Below are positions 7,322 to 17,385 of a DNA stretch of 64,000 nt, piece by piece (position 1 is the first letter of the stretch; each line of letters opens with the position of its first letter). Where the stretch lies: NCBI GenBank assembly GCA_900290245.1, contig OKRB01000090.1, forward strand, positions 50,314-114,313, read 5' to 3'. The position numbers were made by a program, and so were the translations under genes. Source of the DNA: Candidatus Sulfuritelmatomonas gaucii. GTDB lineage: Bacteria; Acidobacteriota; Terriglobia; Terriglobales; Acidobacteriaceae. The notes beneath the pieces were generated by a model, which was given only the letters and a program-made list of their open reading frames with translations, did not search any database and had not been told where the DNA came from.

Positions 7322-10156
7322 ATGCCGCCGAAATTTCCCTTTTTCGCATTTGCCCCAATCTTTTTGTTCAGCACAAATTCTCTTGGCGCCCAAACCATCA
7401 ATCTGCCTTCAAGTAAAGAATTGATCGGCGATGCGCCCGGCCACCCCCAGCGCCTCAACAGCCTGCCCATCTCCATGGCCGTCTCGCCTGGCGGCCGTTA
7501 CGTCGTGACGGTGAACGCGGGTTACGGAACATACGAGTCACAGTATCAGCAGTCTTTTGCCGTTCTTGACACACAGACGGGCGCGCTTGCCGATTTTCCC
7601 GATGCGCGCACATCCATACGGGCGAAGCAAACGCTCTACTCAGGGCTGGCCTTCAGCCGCGACGGAACCCACATCTACGCCAGCATGGCTTCGCTCCAGG
7701 ATCCGAAGGGCGACAATGACGGAGATACGGGCAGCGGCATTGCCGTTTACAGTTTTACCGGCGGAAAGATCGCGCCGGAGCACATGATCCGCCTGCCCAT
7801 CGTGCAGCTTCCCGATGGGCGCCATACCCTTCTGCCCGCGGGAAAGCAAAGCAGCGAAGGCGTGCCATATCCGGCGGCAATCACCGTGCTGGGCGAGCCC
7901 GGCCGCGAAAAGCTGCTTGTCGCCGAAAACCTGACTGACGACGTCGTTCTACTCGATGCGGCGACCGGCGCGATCGAGAAACGATTCGATCTCTCCGAGA
8001 GCGATGCTGTACCGTCAACCTATCCCATCGCTTTGGCCGTTACGAAGGATGAAAAGCGCGCGTTCGTCGCGCTGTGGAATGCCTCGGAGATCGTGGAACT
8101 CAACCTCGACCGCGGCGCCGTCGCACGCAAGCTCGCGCTGCTCAAGCCATCGAATCCCATCGCGCCAGGAACACATCCTTGCGCCTTTACGTTTTCGCCG
8201 GACCAGAAGACACTTTACGTGGCGCTCGCCAATCGCGACGCTGTCGCATCGGTGAATGTTGGCGGTGGGCAGTTCCAGGTGAAAGGTTATTTCGACACGC
8301 GCCTGCCCGGCCAGAGCTACTTTGGCGCCGAACCCGACGCGCTCGCGGTGAACGCCGATGGCAGCCGGCTGTATGCGGCCAACATGGCGAGCGACGCGGT
8401 TGCCGTGATCGGCACGAAAAAGCTCACCGCGAAGGCCGCAAAGGCCGGGATGGTTGAGCCGGATGGATTTGTGCCCACGGAGTGGATGCCCGTTTCCATG
8501 GCCTTTCTTCCGTCGCCAGCAGGCGGCAAGCTTTACGTCGTTACTGCGAAGGGCAAGGGAACCGGGCCGAACAACGTTCCTCAGCCTCGCGTGGAGACCG
8601 TGGACCGGAACTGGATGGCGCGGCCGAATACTTACATCGCAACATTGCTCTATGGCTCGCTGGCATCGATCGACGAAAGTGACATCGCGCCTAATCTCCC
8701 CGCCTGGACCGCGAACGTGATCGCCTCGAATCGCATGAAAGCCGCGCAGGAACAGATCACCTTTGCGGACGGTACGCACGACCGCATTAAACACGTCATC
8801 TACATCATCAAGGAGAATCGCACCTACGACCAGATCCTCGGCGACCTGGAGGAGAACGGCAAGCAGGTAGGCGCCGGAGAAGCAAAATGGGCGATGTACG
8901 GCGCGGCCGTCACGCCCAACGAACACAAACTCGCGCTGCAGTTCGGCGTGCTTGACAGCTTCTTCGATTCCGGCGAAGTTTCTGGGGACGGCCACGTCTG
9001 GTCGACGGCGGCGATCGGCACGGATTATCTCGAAAAGACCTGGCAGCAGAATTATCGCGGCTCACAGCGTACATACGATTACGAAGGCGTGGTGGCCGAC
9101 GGCTACCCATTGCTGCAGAAGATCGCCGACGTGAACGAGCCCGCCAGCGGATATCTCTGGGGCGATCTGGCCGCGCACGACAAGACCTATTACCACTTCG
9201 GCGAATACATTTCGTCGAAGTTCTGCAACGAAAATGCGGTGGCCGACTCATCGATGGGGCCGATGTGGGCCGGCCCGATGTGCGCGGCAAAAGGGATTGC
9301 ACCCGGCGAATTAATTCCCGCGGCGTGGGGCGGCAGCGTGAATAGGTGGCCGTGGACCATTCCGCTGCTTGCCTCCGACACCCCCACCAAGGCCGAGTTG
9401 GCGGGCCACTTCGCGCCTGAAGCGCCGGACTTCAATCTCCTGGTTCCGGACCAGATCAGGGTCAATATTTTCCTGCTCCATCTCAAGCAATGGGTTACCG
9501 ACAAAGAACAGGGCCACGACACCATGCCGAACTTCGTCATGCTGCGCCTGCCCAACGATCACACCGCAGGAACGCGCCCCGGCGGCCCTTCACCCAAATC
9601 CTCCGTTGCCGACAATGATCTTGCCGTTGGCCGCGCGGTCCAGGCCATCTCGCACTCGCCGTACTGGGACGACACGGCATTCTTTATTCTCGAAGACGAC
9701 GCGCAGGCCGGTGCCGATCATATCGACGCGCATCGCAGCATCGCCCTCGTCATCAGCAAATATGCGCCGCACGGTCCGGACAACAACCCATTCGTCGACA
9801 GCCATTTTTACTCGACCGTAAACGTGGTGCGCACCATGGAAGCGCTGCTCGGCCTCCCGCCCATGAACAACAATGACGCTTTCTGCTCCATGATCTCCTC
9901 GCTTTTCACCGGCCCCGGCGATCAGCCGCCGTATACGGCGGACTATTCCAATGAGCAAAATGGATTGATCTATACGGCGAATCCGAAAAACGCCGCAGGC
10001 GCGAGCGCCAGCATGAAGATGGACTTTAGTCACGCCGACCGTGCTCCAACCGAAAAACTCAACATCATTCTGTGGAAGGACGCCATGGGCAATGCGCCGA
10101 TCCCGGCCATGTTGAAGGCGCGAAGCAAGAAATCCGCAGACGATGACGACGATTAG
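7322..10156 (+). CDS. Secreted bifunctional YncE beta-propeller / phosphoesterase protein
   Basis: A 944-residue exported protein. Residues 1 to about 23 are a signal peptide ending at LGAQ. Residues about 40-440 form a YVTN/YncE-type beta-propeller, with repeated units such as VSPGGRYVVTVN, FSRDGTHIYAS, FSPDQKTLYVA and VNADGSRLYAAN. From about 490 an alkaline-phosphatase-superfamily phosphoesterase begins with YIIKENRTYDQILGD; metal-site-like segments include PNDHTAGTRPG and FILEDDAQAGADHIDAHRS. This two-part design is common in Acidobacteriota. Its substrate is unknown; a periplasmic phosphodiester or phosphonate is likely from the family. The C-terminus ends in a run of Asp. It stands alone, about 180 bp after gdh. 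Confidence 0.85.
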   Translation: MPPKFPFFAFAPIFLFSTNSLGAQTINLPSSKELIGDAPGHPQRLNSLPISMAVSPGGRYVVTVNAGYGTYESQYQQSFAVLDTQTGALADFPDARTSIRAKQTLYSGLAFSRDGTHIYASMASLQDPKGDNDGDTGSGIAVYSFTGGKIAPEHMIRLPIVQLPDGRHTLLPAGKQSSEGVPYPAAITVLGEPGREKLLVAENLTDDVVLLDAATGAIEKRFDLSESDAVPSTYPIALAVTKDEKRAFVALWNASEIVELNLDRGAVARKLALLKPSNPIAPGTHPCAFTFSPDQKTLYVALANRDAVASVNVGGGQFQVKGYFDTRLPGQSYFGAEPDALAVNADGSRLYAANMASDAVAVIGTKKLTAKAAKAGMVEPDGFVPTEWMPVSMAFLPSPAGGKLYVVTAKGKGTGPNNVPQPRVETVDRNWMARPNTYIATLLYGSLASIDESDIAPNLPAWTANVIASNRMKAAQEQITFADGTHDRIKHVIYIIKENRTYDQILGDLEENGKQVGAGEAKWAMYGAAVTPNEHKLALQFGVLDSFFDSGEVSGDGHVWSTAAIGTDYLEKTWQQNYRGSQRTYDYEGVVADGYPLLQKIADVNEPASGYLWGDLAAHDKTYYHFGEYISSKFCNENAVADSSMGPMWAGPMCAAKGIAPGELIPAAWGGSVNRWPWTIPLLASDTPTKAELAGHFAPEAPDFNLLVPDQIRVNIFLLHLKQWVTDKEQGHDTMPNFVMLRLPNDHTAGTRPGGPSPKSSVADNDLAVGRAVQAISHSPYWDDTAFFILEDDAQAGADHIDAHRSIALVISKYAPHGPDNNPFVDSHFYSTVNVVRTMEALLGLPPMNNNDAFCSMISSLFTGPGDQPPYTADYSNEQNGLIYTANPKNAAGASASMKMDFSHADRAPTEKLNIILWKDAMGNAPIPAMLKARSKKSADDDDD

Positions 10157-10314
10157 GACGGCGGTTGCGCTGATGGGCGTCAGATTCCACCAAGTCTCTT
10201 GCCGCCCATCTCGCCCTCACCGCTCTATCCACGCTCTTCCCGTATTGTGTGACAGCCCGCAAGCCAGGCGATTATTCTGTCAACGGCAAATTCGCAGCTC
10301 AGGGAGTCTTCCCC

Positions 10315-11931
10315 ATGGCGCAATCCGTTGCTGTTCCCGGTGTCGAGTTCCTCGCACCGGTCGATGAAAGCTACGCCGCAATCCTTACACCAGAAGCGGT
10401 GGCCTTCGTTGCTGACCTTCAGCGCACGTTTAACGCTCGGCGCAAGGCGCTGCTCGACGCGCGACATGAGCGGCAGAAAAGGATCGAAGGCGGCGAGAAG
10501 CCCGACTTCCTCAAGGAAACGAAACAGATCCGCGACGCCGAGTGGACGGTGGCACCTTTGCCCAAAGACATTCTCGACCGTCGCGTCGAGATCACCGGCC
10601 CCGTTGAACGCAAGATGATCATCAATGCGCTCAACTCCGGCGCCAAGGTCTTCATGGCCGACTTTGAGGATTCCAGCACGCCCACCTGGAACAACCTGAT
10701 TGAAGGCCACATCAATCTGCGCGACGCCATCCGGCGCACCATCACATATTCCGATCCATCATCGGGAAAAGAGTACAAGTTGAACGAAAAGACGGCTGTC
10801 CTCTTCGTGCGTCCGCGCGGCTGGCACCTTGAGGAGCGCCACGTACTCGTTGATGGCGAACCGATGTCCGGCTCGATCTTCGACTTTGGGCTCTATTTCT
10901 TCCACAATGCCAAGGAGCTGCTCAGTCGCGGCAGCGGCCCTTATTTTTATCTGCCCAAGATGGAGAGCCATCTCGAAGCACGATTGTGGAACGACATCTT
11001 TCTACGTGCGCAGGAGAAGATCGGGCTGCCCAAGGGCAGCATCAAGGCCACCGTGCTGATCGAAACCATCTTGGCCACGTTTGAGATGGACGAAATTCTT
11101 TATGAACTACGTGAGCATTCGGCAGGCTTGAACTGCGGCCGCTGGGACTACATTTTCAGCTTCATCAAAAAGTTTTCCAGCGATCCGCACTCCGTACTCC
11201 CCGACCGCGCGCAGGTCACCATGACCACGCATTTCATGCGCAGCTATTCCAGGCTCGCCATCAAAACCTGCCATCGGCGCAACGTGCACGCCATGGGCGG
11301 CATGTCAGCGTATATCCCTGTGAAAACCGATCCGGTGGCCAATGAAAAAGCCATCGCGCAGGTGCAGGCCGACAAGGAGCGCGAAGCCGGCGATGGCCAC
11401 GACGGCACGTGGGTTGCGCATCCCGGACTGGTGCCCGTGGCCACGGAGATCTTCGATCGCCTGATGCCGCAGCCCAACCAGATCTCAAAACAATTGCCCG
11501 ACTACAACGCCACCGCCGCAGACCTGTTGCAGGTTCCCGAGGGCACCATCACCGAAGCCGGCCTCAAGCAGAACGTCGCCGTCGGCCTCGGATACCTGGA
11601 AGCGTGGCTGCGCGGCATTGGCTGCGTGCCGCTCTTCAACCTGATGGAAGACGCGGCCACCGCGGAAATCAGCCGTGCGCAGCTTTGGCAGTGGCTGCAC
11701 AACGAGGCAAAGCTAAGCGATGGCAGGGTCGTGGACGCGCCCCTCGTGGAAAACATCATCGCCAACGAGCTGAGCCGGCAAAAGTCACAGGTGGACGCCG
11801 CGCGCTACTCCGCCTATGAGAAAGCGGCGAACCTGATGCGCGACCTGGTTCTCGCCCCACTGTTCACTGAGTTCCTAACGCTGCCCGCCTACGAGCGCAT
11901 TCTGAAGGACGAGAAGCTGGTCCCGGCCTAG
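10315..11931 (+). CDS. aceB: Malate synthase A
   Basis: A 538-residue malate synthase that condenses glyoxylate with acetyl-CoA to give malate in the glyoxylate shunt. Recognisable segments are [15 protein letters not shown], the [11 protein letters not shown] block, [23 protein letters not shown] and [12 protein letters not shown]. Later segments are [24 protein letters not shown] and [17 protein letters not shown], the last containing the catalytic Asp. The length fits isoform A. The ATG at 10315 is preceded by AGGGAG; the frame is open from 10249 without similarity. Isocitrate lyase is not in the window, so the shunt partner must be elsewhere if present. Confidence 0.95.
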   Translation: MAQSVAVPGVEFLAPVDESYAAILTPEAVAFVADLQRTFNARRKALLDARHERQKRIEGGEKPDFLKETKQIRDAEWTVAPLPKDILDRRVEITGPVERKMIINALNSGAKVFMADFEDSSTPTWNNLIEGHINLRDAIRRTITYSDPSSGKEYKLNEKTAVLFVRPRGWHLEERHVLVDGEPMSGSIFDFGLYFFHNAKELLSRGSGPYFYLPKMESHLEARLWNDIFLRAQEKIGLPKGSIKATVLIETILATFEMDEILYELREHSAGLNCGRWDYIFSFIKKFSSDPHSVLPDRAQVTMTTHFMRSYSRLAIKTCHRRNVHAMGGMSAYIPVKTDPVANEKAIAQVQADKEREAGDGHDGTWVAHPGLVPVATEIFDRLMPQPNQISKQLPDYNATAADLLQVPEGTITEAGLKQNVAVGLGYLEAWLRGIGCVPLFNLMEDAATAEISRAQLWQWLHNEAKLSDGRVVDAPLVENIIANELSRQKSQVDAARYSAYEKAANLMRDLVLAPLFTEFLTLPAYERILKDEKLVPA

Positions 11932-12164
11932 CGCCGAACAACGGTTCGAGCAGCCCTGGCTGCCCTCAGTCTGGTGTGCCAATTTACAGCCTGCGCTACG
12001 CCGGGCCATCCATCCCTCGCGCACCCGAGATCCGCCAGCCAACGGTTCACAGGATGGGATAAATGGCACAAAACGCCCCCCGAACGTCGCAGACCCCCGC
12101 AACGCCTTGGCCAAATCCCACCCCAAGCTGGTAGCTTGAAAGAGAAGGATTTTCTTTTCCCGCA
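11932..12164. promoter_or_regulatory. Leader of the complex I operon
   Basis: 233 bp without a gene, placed where the nuo promoter should be. I see only a weak candidate -10 element (GATAAAT near 12058) and no clear -35 partner. AGAGAAGGAT at about 12141-12150 is the nearest purine-rich stretch to the nuoA ATG and is rather distant for a Shine-Dalgarno. Confidence 0.3.
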
Positions 12165-12536
12165 ATGGTTTCCAGTCCCTACTTTTCACTGGCGGTTTTG
12201 TTTGTTGCGGCGCTTGCATTTGGCCTGGCTCCGCTGGGGCTGGCTTGGCTTTGGGCACGGCTGTTTGCGCCGCCCAAGCCGAACGCCACCAAGAACGCCA
12301 TTTACGAGTGCGGCCTGGTGTCGAAGGGCGATGCCTGGGTGCAGTTCCGCTCGGCCTATTACCTCTACGCCATTATCTTTCTCATTTTCGATGTGGAAGC
12401 CGTTTTCCTTCTGCCCTTTGCAGTGGCGTTTACAGGGTTGGGCGCCGCGGCCTGCATCGCCATGCTGGTGTTTGTTCTCCTATTAGTAGAGGGGCTCGCC
12501 TGGGCGTGGGCCAAGGGCGTGCTGACGTGGGCGTGA
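12165..12536 (+). CDS. nuoA: NADH-quinone oxidoreductase subunit A
   Basis: A 123-residue membrane subunit of complex I with three transmembrane helices. The family block NAIYECGL lies after helix 1, and FRSAYYLYAIIFLIFDVEAVFLLP forms helix 2 with its conserved acidic DVE. NuoA sits beside NuoH at the quinone cavity. It begins the operon A-B-C-D-I-H-J-K-L-M-M-N. Length and composition are normal. Confidence 0.95.
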   Translation: MVSSPYFSLAVLFVAALAFGLAPLGLAWLWARLFAPPKPNATKNAIYECGLVSKGDAWVQFRSAYYLYAIIFLIFDVEAVFLLPFAVAFTGLGAAACIAMLVFVLLLVEGLAWAWAKGVLTWA

Positions 12537-12544
12537 GAAATGCA

Positions 12545-12565
12545 GGGACCAGGGAATAGGGAACG
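12545..12565. repeat. Heptamer array, GGGAAYA type
   Basis: Three consecutive 7-bp units GGGACCA, GGGAATA, GGGAACG between nuoA and nuoB. Confidence 0.7.
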
Positions 12566-12614
12566 GTTTTTTGTGCGTTCGATGAAGGATGAACTCTTCG
12601 AACAGCATTTTACT

Positions 12615-12642
12615 GATCGCTGACCACTGATCACCGACAACT
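12615..12642. repeat. Heptamer array, GAYCACT type, ending at the nuoB ribosome site
   Basis: Four 7-bp units GATCGCT, GACCACT, GATCACC, GACAACT are followed directly by GGAG and then the nuoB ATG at 12649. Confidence 0.8.
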
Positions 12643-12648
12643 GGAGCG

Positions 12649-13266
12649 ATGCGACCGATGGATCAACAACTGAAGATCGAGCTGGGCAAGCAGGGCGTCT
12701 TCGTCACCACCATCGAGGAGCTCTATAACTGGGGCCGGCGCAGCTCGGTGTGGCCCATGCAGTTCGGCCTGGCCTGTTGCGCTATTGAAATGATCGCCAC
12801 CACCATGGCGCGCTACGATATGGCGCGCTTCGGCGCAGAGGTCTTCCGGCCGTCGCCGCGGCAGGCGGATTTGATGATTGTCTCCGGCACGGTGACCAAG
12901 AAAATGGCGCCGCAGGTGGTGCGGCTCTACAACCAGATGGCCGAGCCGCGCTATGTGATTGCGATGGGCGCGTGCGCCATCTCGGGCGGCCCCTTCAAAC
13001 AGGGCTACAACGTGCTCAAAGGCATCGATCGCTACATCCCGGTGGATGTGCATATTCCCGGCTGCCCGCCCCGGCCTGAAGCGCTGCTGCAGGCGTTCAT
13101 CACGCTGCAAAAGAAAATTGACGGGCAGCATTTGACAGGCGAGGATCGCCCGCGCTTTCTCGATCCCAACGCCCAGGGCGAGTTTTCTGTGCCGGACCAG
13201 GGCGAACATGATTTAGAGCCCACTTCAAACACCGGAGTTTGGCCGGTGCCGATCACGATTCGATAA
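12649..13266 (+). CDS. nuoB: NADH-quinone oxidoreductase subunit B
   Basis: A 205-residue peripheral-arm subunit that binds cluster N2, the 4Fe-4S centre that reduces quinone. The ligands are the tandem Cys43-Cys44 (LACCAIE), Cys109 (MGACA) and Cys139 (IPGCPPRP), all present. GGAG at 12643-12646 lies very close to the ATG at 12649; the second Met at 12658 is an equally possible start with more usual spacing. The C-terminal 40 residues are hydrophilic and variable, as in relatives. Confidence 0.95.
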   Translation: MRPMDQQLKIELGKQGVFVTTIEELYNWGRRSSVWPMQFGLACCAIEMIATTMARYDMARFGAEVFRPSPRQADLMIVSGTVTKKMAPQVVRLYNQMAEPRYVIAMGACAISGGPFKQGYNVLKGIDRYIPVDVHIPGCPPRPEALLQAFITLQKKIDGQHLTGEDRPRFLDPNAQGEFSVPDQGEHDLEPTSNTGVWPVPITIR

Positions 13267-13271
13267 AGGCA

Positions 13272-13293
13272 GAGAACAGGGGAACAGGGAATA
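13272..13293. repeat. Heptamer array, GGGAAYA type
   Basis: GAGAACA (13272-13278), one extra G, GGGAACA (13280-13286) and GGGAATA (13287-13293), just after the nuoB stop. Confidence 0.65.
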
Positions 13294-13321
13294 GAAGACC
13301 GCTTGATGTGGCGAGGGTTTG

Positions 13322-13356
13322 GCTGAGAGCTGAAAGCTGAAGGCTGGGAGCTGATT
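13322..13356. repeat. Heptamer array, GCTGNNN type, ending at the nuoC start
   Basis: Five exact 7-bp units GCTGAGA, GCTGAAA, GCTGAAG, GCTGGGA, GCTGATT. The junction of units 4 and 5 makes GGGAG, the only Shine-Dalgarno-like sequence before the nuoC TTG at 13359. Confidence 0.85.
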
Positions 13357-13358
13357 TT

Positions 13359-14060
13359 TTGAAATCTGTCGAAGAAATCAAGGCGGCAATCGAATCGGCC
13401 GTTCCGGGCGCTGCAGTTGAGGTTGTGCCCAACCCCGGACCGGCGGCGCAGCACTCACTCCGCATTGCGCCGGAGCACGCGATCGACATCGCACAGTTCC
13501 TTCGCGACGATCCCGAACTAGCCCTCGACTTCCTCTCCAATGTAACCGGAGTTGACTGGCCCGACAAAGAGATCGCGGAAAAAGTGAAAGTAACACGTGA
13601 AGTAAAGAAAATGGTCGATGGCCCCGACGGCAAAGTCGAGCAGACTGTCCAGGAAACCGTTGACGAGACGCGCAAACGCGTCGAGCCGGGCTGCCTTGAA
13701 GTGGTCTTCCACCTGTATTCCATTGCGAAGACGCATGGCCCGCTTGTGATCCGCATGCGGACGAAAAACCGCTCGGACCAAGTGGAATTGCCGTCGGTCA
13801 CCCCCATTTGGCGCTCGGCAGAGTTCCAGGAGCGCGAAGTCTTCGATCTCTATGGAATCGTGTTCACGGGCCATCCGGACCTTCGCCGGATTCTCATGTG
13901 GGACGAATTCAAGGACTATCCCATGCGCAAGGATTACGTTGAGCCCGACGATTTTGAGTACGAGCCCACGCCGCACGATGAGGTGCTCAAGCGCGCCCAG
14001 AAGCACAAAGGCAGGGAACAGCAAACAGGGATCAGGGATCAGGAACGAGTCGCTGAATGA
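13359..14060 (+). CDS. nuoC: NADH-quinone oxidoreductase subunit C
   Basis: A 233-residue 30-kDa subunit of the complex I connecting module. The conserved core is the LYSIAK...LVIRM strand region, [23 protein letters not shown], then [22 protein letters not shown]. Translation appears to start at TTG 13359, with GGGAG supplied by a heptamer array. Residues about 73-107 are a charged insertion (rich in Glu/Lys/Val) between two core strands. The last 14 or so residues ([13 protein letters not shown]...) are encoded by another heptamer array at 14014-14041 and are probably non-functional tail. The stop overlaps the nuoD start (ATGA). Confidence 0.9.
   Translation: MKSVEEIKAAIESAVPGAAVEVVPNPGPAAQHSLRIAPEHAIDIAQFLRDDPELALDFLSNVTGVDWPDKEIAEKVKVTREVKKMVDGPDGKVEQTVQETVDETRKRVEPGCLEVVFHLYSIAKTHGPLVIRMRTKNRSDQVELPSVTPIWRSAEFQEREVFDLYGIVFTGHPDLRRILMWDEFKDYPMRKDYVEPDDFEYEPTPHDEVLKRAQKHKGREQQTGIRDQERVAE
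14014..14048 (+). repeat. Heptamer array inside the 3' end of nuoC
   Basis: Units GGGAACA, GCAAACA, GGGATCA, GGGATCA, GGAACGA are read in frame as the NuoC tail, 12 bases before the stop codon. Confidence 0.8.
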
Positions 14061-15229
14061 GTCTCGCGGAAACAAAATCGGAGAAAGTCGCGGGCTGGAA
14101 TCGGCCGCCGGTCGTTGAGCCGGATGGCGAAGGCGAACTCCTCGAAGTCGCCATGGGACCGCACCATCCCTCGACGCACGGCGTCTTCCGCATGGATGTG
14201 GCCCTCGACGGCGAACGCGTCATCCGCCTCAAGCCGGTCTTCGGCTACCTGCATCGCAACCACGAAAAGATCGCAGAAGGCGCATCCTATCTGGCGTCGA
14301 TGCCGTACACCGATCGCCTGGACTATTTCTGTTCGCTCACCAACAACTGGGCTTATGCGCTGGCCGTGGAAAAGCTCTCGGGCCAGGAGGTTCCTGAGCG
14401 CGCCGAATACATTCGCGTCATCCTGGCCGAGCTCACGCGCATTCAGAACCACGCGTCGACGATCGGCTTTCTGCTCCAGGAGATGGGCGCCAGCGGCACG
14501 CCGCTCATGTACGCCTTCCGCGAGCGCGAAAAAATCCTCGACCTCTTCGAATCGCTTACCGGTTCGCGCATGATGTGCAACTACATGCGCTTCGGCGGAT
14601 GCCGCGTCGACGTTTCCACTGCCTGGCTCGATGCCACGCGCAAAGTTGTCGCCGGGCTGCCCGGGTTTATCGACGAGTTCGAAGCGCTGCTCACCGCCAA
14701 CGAGATTTTGATGGCGCGCTGCCAGGGAGTTGGCATCCTCAAGCCCGACCTGGCCGTCAACGCCGGCATCAGCGGACCCATGCTGCGCGGTTCGGGCGTG
14801 AATTACGACATTCGCAAAGTCGACCATTACGGCATCTATGACCGCTTCAAATTTCGCGTGCCGCTGGGCGATCACGGCGACATCTACGACCGCTACATGG
14901 TGCGCGTGCTTGAAATGCGCGAGTCCATCATCATTCTCGACCAGGCGCTCCGTGACATTCCCGCCGGACCCATCATGGATCCCAAGGCAAAAATTCGTGG
15001 CTTCCGTCCCAAGCCCGGCGAAGCCTACGGCCGCATCGAAGCGCCCAAAGGCGAACTCGGTTTTTATCTCATCAGCGACGGCGGCCCCAACCCGTATCGT
15101 TATCGCGTGCGCCCACCGAGCCTGATCAATCTCACGGTTCTGGAAGACATGTGCCTGGGGCAAAACGTGGCCGATGTGGTGCTGATCTTCGGCAGCGTCG
15201 ACATCGTGCTGGGAGAAGTGGATCGGTAA
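14057..15229 (+). CDS. nuoD: NADH-quinone oxidoreductase subunit D
   Basis: A 390-residue 49-kDa subunit that forms the quinone-binding pocket with NuoB. The block [12 protein letters not shown] contains the conserved His residues at the quinone head-group site. Further blocks are [28 protein letters not shown], and [19 protein letters not shown] near the C-terminus. It starts in the ATGA overlap with nuoC. NiFe-hydrogenase-type metal cysteines are absent, as expected for complex I. Normal length. Confidence 0.96.
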   Translation: MSLAETKSEKVAGWNRPPVVEPDGEGELLEVAMGPHHPSTHGVFRMDVALDGERVIRLKPVFGYLHRNHEKIAEGASYLASMPYTDRLDYFCSLTNNWAYALAVEKLSGQEVPERAEYIRVILAELTRIQNHASTIGFLLQEMGASGTPLMYAFREREKILDLFESLTGSRMMCNYMRFGGCRVDVSTAWLDATRKVVAGLPGFIDEFEALLTANEILMARCQGVGILKPDLAVNAGISGPMLRGSGVNYDIRKVDHYGIYDRFKFRVPLGDHGDIYDRYMVRVLEMRESIIILDQALRDIPAGPIMDPKAKIRGFRPKPGEAYGRIEAPKGELGFYLISDGGPNPYRYRVRPPSLINLTVLEDMCLGQNVADVVLIFGSVDIVLGEVDR

Positions 15230-15239
15230 CAACCCAAGC

Positions 15240-15267
15240 TGCTAGCCGCTAGCTTCTAGCTACTAGC
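15240..15267. repeat. Heptamer array, NNCTAGC type
   Basis: Four 7-bp units TGCTAGC, CGCTAGC, TTCTAGC, TACTAGC between nuoD and nuoI. Confidence 0.85.
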
Positions 15268-15344
15268 TTGTTTGTGGTGGAGAGTGCAGCAACAGGTGAA
15301 CTGCAGAAGTGCGCAGGCACAGCGGGTTCCTTGAGAAACGAAAA

Positions 15345-15379
15345 GCTGGAGGCTGGGAGCTGGAAGCTAGGAGCTGTTT
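15345..15379. repeat. Heptamer array, GCTGNNN type, ending at the nuoI start
   Basis: Five units GCTGGAG, GCTGGGA, GCTGGAA, GCTAGGA, GCTGTTT. The junction of units 4 and 5 makes AGGAG at 15369-15373, eight bases before the nuoI ATG at 15382. Confidence 0.85.
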
Positions 15380-15381
15380 TC

Positions 15382-16011
15382 ATGCTGGGTGAAGGCATTT
15401 TGAAAGGGATGGCGGAGACTGCGAGGAACTTCTTCGGCAGTTATGTCTCCAAGGAGCGGCTGACGACAGTGGAGTACCCCGAAGAGCGGGTGCCAACCGC
15501 CGAGAACGCGCGCGTGTTTCCCTTTCTGGTGTACGACGGCGCCGAATGGGAGGCGGGAATGCGTTGCGTAGCCTGCCAGATCTGTGAAAAAGAGTGCCCG
15601 CCTAAATGCATCCTGATTGACAAGAGCAAGGACAAGAAGCCCGACTACGCCGGCAAGCCGCAATTTTATCCTACCCGCTTCGACATCGATATTTCCGTTT
15701 GCATGAGCTGCCAGATTTGCGTCGAAGTTTGCCCGTTTGAAGCCATTAAAATGGACACGCAATTTGAACTGGCTACCGACGACCGCTTTGCCGGATTGCT
15801 GCTCGATCGTAAGGAGCTCGCAAAATCCAACGAGTATTACCACACGATCCATCCCACCGAGGCGACGGAAGTGGACTCGCGCCTGGCCGAGGAAAAAGCC
15901 AAGGTTGAAGCCAAGGCGAAGGCCGCGGCTGAAGCTGCCGCAGCCAAGGCCGCAGCGGCGCCGAATCCCGCTCCACCTGCCGACAAACCACCCGCCGGAG
16001 GAGGAGACTAG
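15382..16011 (+). CDS. nuoI: NADH-quinone oxidoreductase subunit I
   Basis: A 209-residue subunit with two 4Fe-4S clusters (N6a, N6b) that carry electrons towards N2. The ligands are Cys62, 65, 68, 72 and Cys107, 110, 113, 117. The start is at ATG 15382, where similarity begins and where an AGGAG from the heptamer array is well placed; the frame is open from 15268 over repeat DNA. Residues about 165-209 are a Lys/Ala/Pro-rich tail absent from most NuoI proteins. In an enzyme without NuoEFG, this subunit is a plausible docking point for ferredoxin, but that is inference. Confidence 0.93.
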   Translation: MLGEGILKGMAETARNFFGSYVSKERLTTVEYPEERVPTAENARVFPFLVYDGAEWEAGMRCVACQICEKECPPKCILIDKSKDKKPDYAGKPQFYPTRFDIDISVCMSCQICVEVCPFEAIKMDTQFELATDDRFAGLLLDRKELAKSNEYYHTIHPTEATEVDSRLAEEKAKVEAKAKAAAEAAAAKAAAAPNPAPPADKPPAGGGD

Positions 16012-16014
16012 CTC

Positions 16015-17190
16015 ATGGCCGGAAAGCTCGACCAGATCTTCATCCTTCTCCGCGACTGGCTTGCGCATTTTCTGCCCGCCGCGCTTCGCCCAGCCGCAGA
16101 AGTCGTCCTCGGCGTCATCGCCATCGTATGCGTGTTTCCCGGCCTCTTCGCGCTCACGACCGTGTTTGAACGCAAAGGACTGGGCCGCATCCAGAATCGC
16201 CTCGGCCCCAATCGCGTCGGGCCCTTTGGACTGTTTCAGCCGGTCGCCGACGGTATCAAGGCGCTCATCAAGGAAGATATTGTTCCGTTCAGTGCCAATG
16301 CCGGGGTTCACTTTCTTGCGCCGCTGGTGCTTGTGGTTACCGTCTTCATGGGGTTTGCCGTGTTGCCCATGGGCCGCAACATGGTGCTCGTCAACATGGA
16401 CTCCGGCCTGCTGTTCTACTTCGCCATGGGCGCGGCGACGGAGCTTTCGGTTTTCATGGCCGGCTGGTCGAGCCGCAACAAATATTCACTGCTGGGCGCG
16501 ATGCGCGCCGTGGCGCAGATGATCAGCTATGAAGTCGTGCTGTTGCTTTCCGCCGTTTCCGTTGTCATGATCTCCGGCACACTCTCGTTGCCCGCGATTG
16601 TTGCATCGCAGAACACCTACTCCGGCATATGGCCGCACTGGTACATCTTCACCCCCTGGGGCCTGGCCGCGTTTGTCATGTACGCCATCGCCGGCACGGC
16701 CGAGACCAATCGCTCGCCCTTCGATCTGCCCGAAGGCGAATCGGAACTGGTCGCCGGGTACCACACCGAATACTCCGGCTTCAAGTTTGCATTGTTCTTC
16801 CTCGGTGAGTACCTCGCCATGTTCTCCATCTCCGGCCTCGGCACCACGCTCTTCCTTGGCGGCTGGTCCGCGCCGTTCTCGTTCCTCACTCTTATTCCCT
16901 CGTGGATCTGGTTCTTCGGCAAGGTGATGGTCTCCATCTTCGTCTTTATCTGGATGCGCGGTACGTTGCCCCGCCTGCGCCAGGACCAGTTGATGAACTT
17001 TGCGTGGAAGTTTGTGCTGCCGTTCACACTTCTCGATCTGCTCGTCACCGCGTTGTGGCGCTTCATGGGCGAGGGATGGGCGCGCTGGGTTGTGTGCACG
17101 GTCATTCTCGTCGCGGCTTACGCCGTCATGGGCTGCCTAGGCCTTTCGCGGAAAGACATCGGCCCCAGGAGCTACCGCTATGCTGAATAA
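16015..17190 (+). CDS. nuoH: NADH-quinone oxidoreductase subunit H
   Basis: A 391-residue membrane subunit with about eight helices that links the quinone cavity to the proton channels. The family blocks are FERKGLGRIQNRLGPNRVGP, FGLFQPVADGIKALIKED, AMRAVAQMISYEV, ETNRSPFDLPEGESELVAG and YHTEYSG. The acidic residues of the cavity loop are in place. It starts three bases after nuoI ends. Its position after nuoI rather than after nuoG reflects the absence of E, F and G. Confidence 0.96.
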   Translation: MAGKLDQIFILLRDWLAHFLPAALRPAAEVVLGVIAIVCVFPGLFALTTVFERKGLGRIQNRLGPNRVGPFGLFQPVADGIKALIKEDIVPFSANAGVHFLAPLVLVVTVFMGFAVLPMGRNMVLVNMDSGLLFYFAMGAATELSVFMAGWSSRNKYSLLGAMRAVAQMISYEVVLLLSAVSVVMISGTLSLPAIVASQNTYSGIWPHWYIFTPWGLAAFVMYAIAGTAETNRSPFDLPEGESELVAGYHTEYSGFKFALFFLGEYLAMFSISGLGTTLFLGGWSAPFSFLTLIPSWIWFFGKVMVSIFVFIWMRGTLPRLRQDQLMNFAWKFVLPFTLLDLLVTALWRFMGEGWARWVVCTVILVAAYAVMGCLGLSRKDIGPRSYRYAE

Positions 17191-17262
17191 AAGCAGTGAA
17201 CAAGGCAGCAAGCGAGCGAGGGAACGAAGTGTGCAAGGTCCAATCTTCATTCAAGATCACAC

Positions 17263-17320
17263 TGTCATCCTGAGCGACCGGAGCCAGTGTGGCGGGCGAA
17301 GGGGGTCGAAGGATCTGCGG
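17263..17320 (+). repeat. Dispersed repeat (TGTCATCCTGAGCG family)
   Basis: Begins TGTCATCCTGAGCGACC and ends GTCGAAGGATCTGCGG, with imperfect ATCCT/AGGAT ends. It fills most of the 195-bp gap between nuoH and nuoJ. A diverged reverse copy lies at 31421-31503. Such elements are widespread in acidobacterial intergenic DNA to my knowledge. Confidence 0.65.
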
Positions 17321-17385
17321 TTGTTCTTTTTGCGGCCAGGTTCGGCACGCACGATCCGTGGCGCGACGCAAGAAAGGACGGACGT

